Origin: Eukaryota sp. TZLM1-RC
Lineage: Eukaryota; Metamonada: BaSk clade
Length of the DNA stretch: 64,000 nucleotides
Direction: 5' to 3'
Assembly: GCA_040285825.1 (NCBI GenBank)
Contig: JAUPSS010000009.1
Coordinates: 372,001 to 436,000 of the forward strand
In this document: positions 60,311-64,000 of the stretch, piece after piece
Layout: each line of letters opens with the position of its first letter
Position numbering within the stretch: the first letter of the stretch is position 1
Made by a program: the position numbers and the translations under genes
The notes under the pieces: model-generated
Told to the model about the DNA's origin: nothing
Database searches by the model: none
The model's input: only the letters and a program-made list of their open reading frames with translations

Positions 60311-61149
60311 ATGTGATATGTGATTTCTAAAGTCGGGTTTCAGAAGCTCGAGAATAGGGTTTCATCATTTTAAAGTTTCAAATGTAAAAAGATATACAAG
60401 TTGGCTTTTCGAGAAATTTTGGTCATATAAATATTTTATTTGGTTGTCGTCACTGCTCCAAAAACTGGTTCCTTTAGGATTTTGTTTGACAAGAAATCAA
60501 TCAAATCAATCAATTTTCTTTAATTGTTGGGTTATGTGCATGTTCGTTCATTAAACTAATATCAATACGGAGTTTATGAACCAGGGTTAACAAAATCAAA
60601 CTATAAAAACTAAAGATCACGTGATTGGAAACGTGATACTTTCCGAAATGGTTTAGCCTAGCTAACATAATCACCCAAACACCAAATTGAAAAGAAACGT
60701 TTAAATGCTGATGCTCATGATGTGAATGAAGTAACAGAATTGGCAAACTTTAACGATGAATGGGCTTGCAGAGATGATGATTTAATTGGAATTAGTTATA
60801 AAAGCCGTGAGTAATTATGCACAGTTTGAACAATGTGTGAGAGAAATTCAAGAACTTTCCTAAACTTTGTTAAAAACTGTCTCCACAAACAAATGCACAA
60901 TGTATCTTGTAATATTAATTGCTCCTTATAAGAAGCACCTATCAAAAAAGGCGAATGTAGTTCACCAGTTCTCACAAACAATAAAGAAACAGAGACCATC
61001 AACTGTTCAACTTTATTAACTAATAATATTAGTGGTGGAATGATGTCAAGAATAGTCGATTACTGCCACTGTAAAGTCTACAGCACTGGTCTACAGTTTG
61101 AGCCAGGTGACAAGACAAACTTATCTACAGCAATCTCCTAACCGTTTTA
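60311..61149. other. Intergenic with a possible coding scrap
   Basis: Divergent promoter region for the SPRY and SOD genes. At about 60680-60812 the plus strand has an open stretch HDVNEVTELANFNDEWACRD to a TAA, which looks protein-like but is short and unassigned. Confidence 0.4.
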
Positions 61150-61780
61150 ATGTCAATAGCCATAATTGAAGCCAAGGAAAACTTGAAAGATCAGATTGCA
61201 AATCTCGATGGAATCAGCAAGGAGCAGCAAGAAGCCCACTGGAAAGTGTACATGGAGCATGTAGAGGAAGTGAACAACATGCTGAGAGACCTTAACGAAG
61301 CTCGTAATGCTGGCAAAGATGACCGTTTTATTCAGGCTAGAAGGCGAAGACTAGGTCACGAACTGTCATCCGTATATTTGCATGAAATCTTCTTTTCGTG
61401 TCTAGTCAATGGTGGTAGTCCAATGAGCGAAGAATTGAAATCACTGATACTAAAACACTTTGGTGGACAGGACAATTTCATGGAAGAGCTTGTGTCAAGC
61501 GCAAAGACTAGAGGTATTGGCTGGACAGTTCTGTATTACGATAAGGAACGTGATAACATGTACTTAACACATACTGAAGGTTATGAAAACAGCCAGGTAT
61601 GAGCCTAATGATCACTCATTACAGGTCGCTGGCCTTGGAATAGTATTCTGCCTGGACCATTTTGAACACGGATATCTTATTGACAATGGCAGTGGTCAAG
61701 GAGCTTCAATGAAGTTCTTTGAAACTATTAAGCGTCATATATGCTGGAAATCAGTGGAAGAGCGATTTAAGAGTCTCTAG
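61150..61780 (+). CDS. Fe/Mn superoxide dismutase, two exons
   Basis: Exons 61150-61596 and 61625-61780 (200 residues) with a 28-nt intron (GTATGAGCCT...CATTACAG). It converts superoxide to oxygen and peroxide. Metal ligands are in place: His in QEAHWKVYMEHVEEVN, His in VYLHEIFFSCL, and Asp and His in LDHFEHGYLIDN (D-x3-H); FGGQDNFMEE, RGIGWTVLYYD and VEERF match conserved segments. The first helix reads AHWKVY where most enzymes have HH..Y, and the D-x-W-E-H signature has Phe for Trp. No targeting peptide is seen, so cytosolic. AATAAAC follows the stop at 61789. Confidence 0.88.
61597..61624 (+). other. 28-nt spliceosomal intron
   Basis: GTATGAGCCTAATG...CATTACAG. Reading through would end the protein at once with TGA (61601-61603); removal restores the metal-binding C-terminal domain. 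Confidence 0.92.
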
Positions 61781-61979
61781 TTGTTCTCAATAAACTTCTA
61801 TCAATGGAATAGTTTATATAGTGGTTCTTTCTTGGTGTAGATACATTTGTGCTGAGTAATTTAGATCAGAATCGACTGAAATGTTAGCCTCAAGTTTATA
61901 ATAGAATCCATTGCTTGAAATCACTGTTGTGTGATTAAGTCAAAACAACTAAATTAATTTAAAAAGACAAAAAAGAAAC

Positions 61980-63077
61980 CTAATCCACTCTACTTTGCTT
62001 CAACGGTGGTTCATCTATACCAACAGCTTTCCTACTCAGATCAACTCTATCGGCAGCTTTGAGGCACATCATGTTAGCATTAAAAGCATTATAACCATAA
62101 CCATCACTAGACCATGCAAATAGAGAATATTTCTTTGGCGAAACCAAACCATTCACTCTTCCGCCAGTCATTATGACAGAATTCTCAAGACTTCTTTTCT
62201 TGAAGCCAGTCATGCCGTTTTTCGTATTACACAGCGAAATCTCATTATCGAGAGATGCAAAATAAATAATATTTGGGTCTGAATAGTCAAATGCAAGATG
62301 AGAAAGTTCATATTTAGAAACATTCTTTACCCTTGAAACAATTGAGCACTTTCCTCGAGGATCAATTACAGAAATGGTTCGAGAAACACCACCAACAGCT
62401 AGCATTGACGACGAAGAAGAAGTGATAGTGTAGAGAGGGTCAGAACAGATCTTGTGACGTGATACTTTTGGATTTTTGATCCGAAGGTCAACAGAAGTCA
62501 AATGACAAGTCTCCAGTAAGTGAACAATATTAGAGTCTTGAATTGTGAAATTATAAATGCAGTCATGAAAGTGCTCTAGTCTCACTGAATCCTGTTCAAC
62601 AATGTCATTAATGGCAAGACTTTTGTTGAATGTTGACGTGCTGAGTGATTGATTATTTGATAGGAATGAAACAGCATGGTAACCGGGAAAAGTTGTATCA
62701 CCATGGTTATAAAGACTGGGAGACGTATCTTTTGTGTTTAAGTTGAGCAGACCTATTTCTCCTGATTGTGTGATTGCAAGAACATTTTCTGATTGACTTG
62801 AGCACGATGTTATTGGAGTGGAGAGAGAAAAGAGCTTAGAATGTGTATATGTACTGGAAACAGTGGTGAGGGTTCGAGTGGAGGCTACGTTTTTAGGAGG
62901 AGCAGGCTTATTGAGAGAACATTCAAAAAGAGATGATCCATTAGCCACGATAAAGTTAGATTCCTGGGTAAAAGCCAGTCTGGTAGCAAAAGGAAAGGAA
63001 GCTTCCACTTGCCCTACTGTTGGAACTAGATGATACGTTGATGCATATGGAAACATCTTGTTTAATAATGAAGTCAT
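61980..63077 (-). CDS. WD40-repeat protein
   Basis: 365 residues from ATG 63077. Repeating strand patterns of a single propeller: ENVLAITQSGEIGLLNLNTK, CHLTSVDLRIKNPKVSRHK, MLAVGGVSRTISVIDPRGK, LSHLAFDYSDPNIIYFASLD with NEISLCNTKNGM, and YSLFAWSSDGYGYNAF. The last repeats have the usual spacing but weak WD dipeptides. The basic C-terminus (LKQSRVD) is short. General layout is close to WDR73-like small propellers, but I do not commit to an orthologue. Confidence 0.6.
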   Translation of the reverse strand: MTSLLNKMFPYASTYHLVPTVGQVEASFPFATRLAFTQESNFIVANGSSLFECSLNKPAPPKNVASTRTLTTVSSTYTHSKLFSLSTPITSCSSQSENVLAITQSGEIGLLNLNTKDTSPSLYNHGDTTFPGYHAVSFLSNNQSLSTSTFNKSLAINDIVEQDSVRLEHFHDCIYNFTIQDSNIVHLLETCHLTSVDLRIKNPKVSRHKICSDPLYTITSSSSSMLAVGGVSRTISVIDPRGKCSIVSRVKNVSKYELSHLAFDYSDPNIIYFASLDNEISLCNTKNGMTGFKKRSLENSVIMTGGRVNGLVSPKKYSLFAWSSDGYGYNAFNANMMCLKAADRVDLSRKAVGIDEPPLKQSRVD

Positions 63078-63252
63078 TTCAACTAATTCACTTTCTCTTT
63101 AAACCTTAAAATCTAAACCAAAACAGAAGGAGATAGTCAACACAAAAATCATCATATAGGAGAAAAATGTACTTAAAGTTGACCCATAATAACAAGTGAC
63201 AAAAAAAGTTTTAGACAAGCTTTTATACAAAATAAATTTACTACAAGCTAAA

Positions 63253-64000
63253 TTATTCGGGTTCGTTTTCATAGCATAAAATGGCAAACACATCAGGGCT
63301 GCTAATCTTAAAGTATTTCTGAGCTCTAGAAGGCCATAAAACCCAGGAAATAACAAGTAGTGACAATAAATTGAAGAACCAAAGGGATCCGTCGACTATT
63401 TTTTCTTGATCATGTACAGGAATTAAAGACCCAATAAAGATAATAACAGGTGCAATCATGAACCAAAACACAAACAACAAACCACCACGATCATATAACT
63501 TTCTCTTTTCGGCAAATGACTCGGATGATCTGGTTTCTGCAAGATTTACCAAGAAATAAAACATGGCAACAATACGAAGACAAACAGAAACATAACCAAA
63601 AATGTTATCATAGCCAAACGTGTGAGTTGCGGGGTCAGTAGCCCATGTTTCTAAAAATAGCAACAAAAGCTCTACACCAACAAATGTACTCAAGAGGGTT
63701 ATTAGCTTAGTTTTGCCACTGAGAAGTGTTGTCGAGACAGCCCAGCCTTTAGAAATCAAAATCAAAAGCAGCATGACGCATAATTCAAAGGAGAGCATAA
63801 ACAGATCAGCTACAAAGTGGAGGAACCTAGTTTCACCACCAGAAGAGGCCAACTTGGCAAAGAAGGCAAAGAAGAACCAAACACCCAGAGCATAGGTTAC
63901 AATCGCTACGGTGAGAATAATGATGAGGGGGTGAAGGTAACTTGTTCCCCATTTGAAGAAGATGGCATAAACCTGCAGAAGGACAAGAATCAAGGAGGTG
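63253..64000 (-). CDS. GPR180/TMEM145-like seven-helix membrane protein (5' partial)
   Basis: The minus-strand frame is open to the right edge, so the N-terminus lies outside the window. The visible 248 codons hold seven hydrophobic helices, starting LVLLQVYAIFF. Typical of the GpcrRhopsn4 domain (GPR180, TMEM145, GOST relatives) are LFMLSFELCVMLLLILISKG followed by W, the charged loop ETRSSESFAEKRKLYDRGG, and the end SRAQKYFKIS. These proteins normally carry a luminal beta-rich N-terminal domain and act in the secretory pathway or at the cell surface; the ligand is unknown. Confidence 0.65.
   Translation of the reverse strand, partial: TSLILVLLQVYAIFFKWGTSYLHPLIIILTVAIVTYALGVWFFFAFFAKLASSGGETRFLHFVADLFMLSFELCVMLLLILISKGWAVSTTLLSGKTKLITLLSTFVGVELLLLFLETWATDPATHTFGYDNIFGYVSVCLRIVAMFYFLVNLAETRSSESFAEKRKLYDRGGLLFVFWFMIAPVIIFIGSLIPVHDQEKIVDGSLWFFNLLSLLVISWVLWPSRAQKYFKISSPDVFAILCYENEPE

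Noticed and set aside
1-64000. CRISPR array or bacterial operon structure
   Set aside because: The only tandem array (1006-1458) is coding and has no unique spacers; introns, retrotransposons and gene families are eukaryotic.

Overview
The window is nuclear DNA from an AT-rich, gene-dense unicellular eukaryote. Most genes are single open exons, and the four introns I can place are only 28-32 nt (GTTTG/GTATG...TAG/CAG), in a class II photolyase-like gene, a SPRY gene and a superoxide dismutase gene. TAA, TAG and TGA all end genes, so the standard code applies. A TBC1D31-like gene (a centrosome/cilium protein in animals) suggests a flagellated lineage. I cannot name the species.

Host genes, left to right: TBC1D31-like (1-4110, 5' cut by the window edge); a secreted FG-GAP/VCBS-type protein (5.3-6.5 kb); a trypsin-fold protein without an obvious catalytic triad (8.7-9.5 kb); a small unknown (10.2 kb); two tandem auxin-efflux-carrier family transporters (15.8 and 18.6 kb); UAP1 (26.4 kb) convergent with a class II photolyase-like gene (28.0-29.7 kb) and an unknown gene; a divergent acyltransferase / ATG22-UMF1-type MFS pair sharing a very short intergenic region (37.2 kb), followed by a protein that may be a CDP-alcohol phosphotransferase pseudoenzyme; an RCC1-LRR-Sel1 protein (40.1-42.9 kb); a GSAP-like beta-propeller protein (46.5-50.1 kb); a MAP65/ASE1-like coiled-coil protein (55.8-58.4 kb); a small acidic protein; a SPRY protein; Fe/Mn superoxide dismutase; a WD40 protein; and a GPR180/TMEM145-like membrane protein cut by the right edge. 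Two tRNA-Val(UAC) genes lie in opposite orientation at 51.4 and 54.9 kb.

Between the genes the window is a graveyard of retroelements. At least a dozen broken copies belong to non-LTR retrotransposons with a C-terminal zinc knuckle and a restriction-like endonuclease. One copy still carries a 2A-type DVESNPGP motif next to an Ulp1-like protease domain, which is the domain order of NeSL-type elements. One truncated copy is bracketed by a perfect 22-bp target-site duplication. There is also a decayed Ty3/gypsy-type element (31.3-35.7 kb) and a compact gag-only LTR element with nearly identical 140-bp LTRs (44.8-45.9 kb).

The most unusual signals are two diverged relics of the C-terminal tail of a Fanzor/TnpB-like protein (46.3 and 58.7 kb), the 2A-Ulp1 relic, a CDK-type kinase relic inside a retroelement cluster (13.1-13.4 kb), and a 573-bp inverted-repeat element (30.7-31.3 kb). 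All family names come from recognising motifs by eye; no database search was possible.
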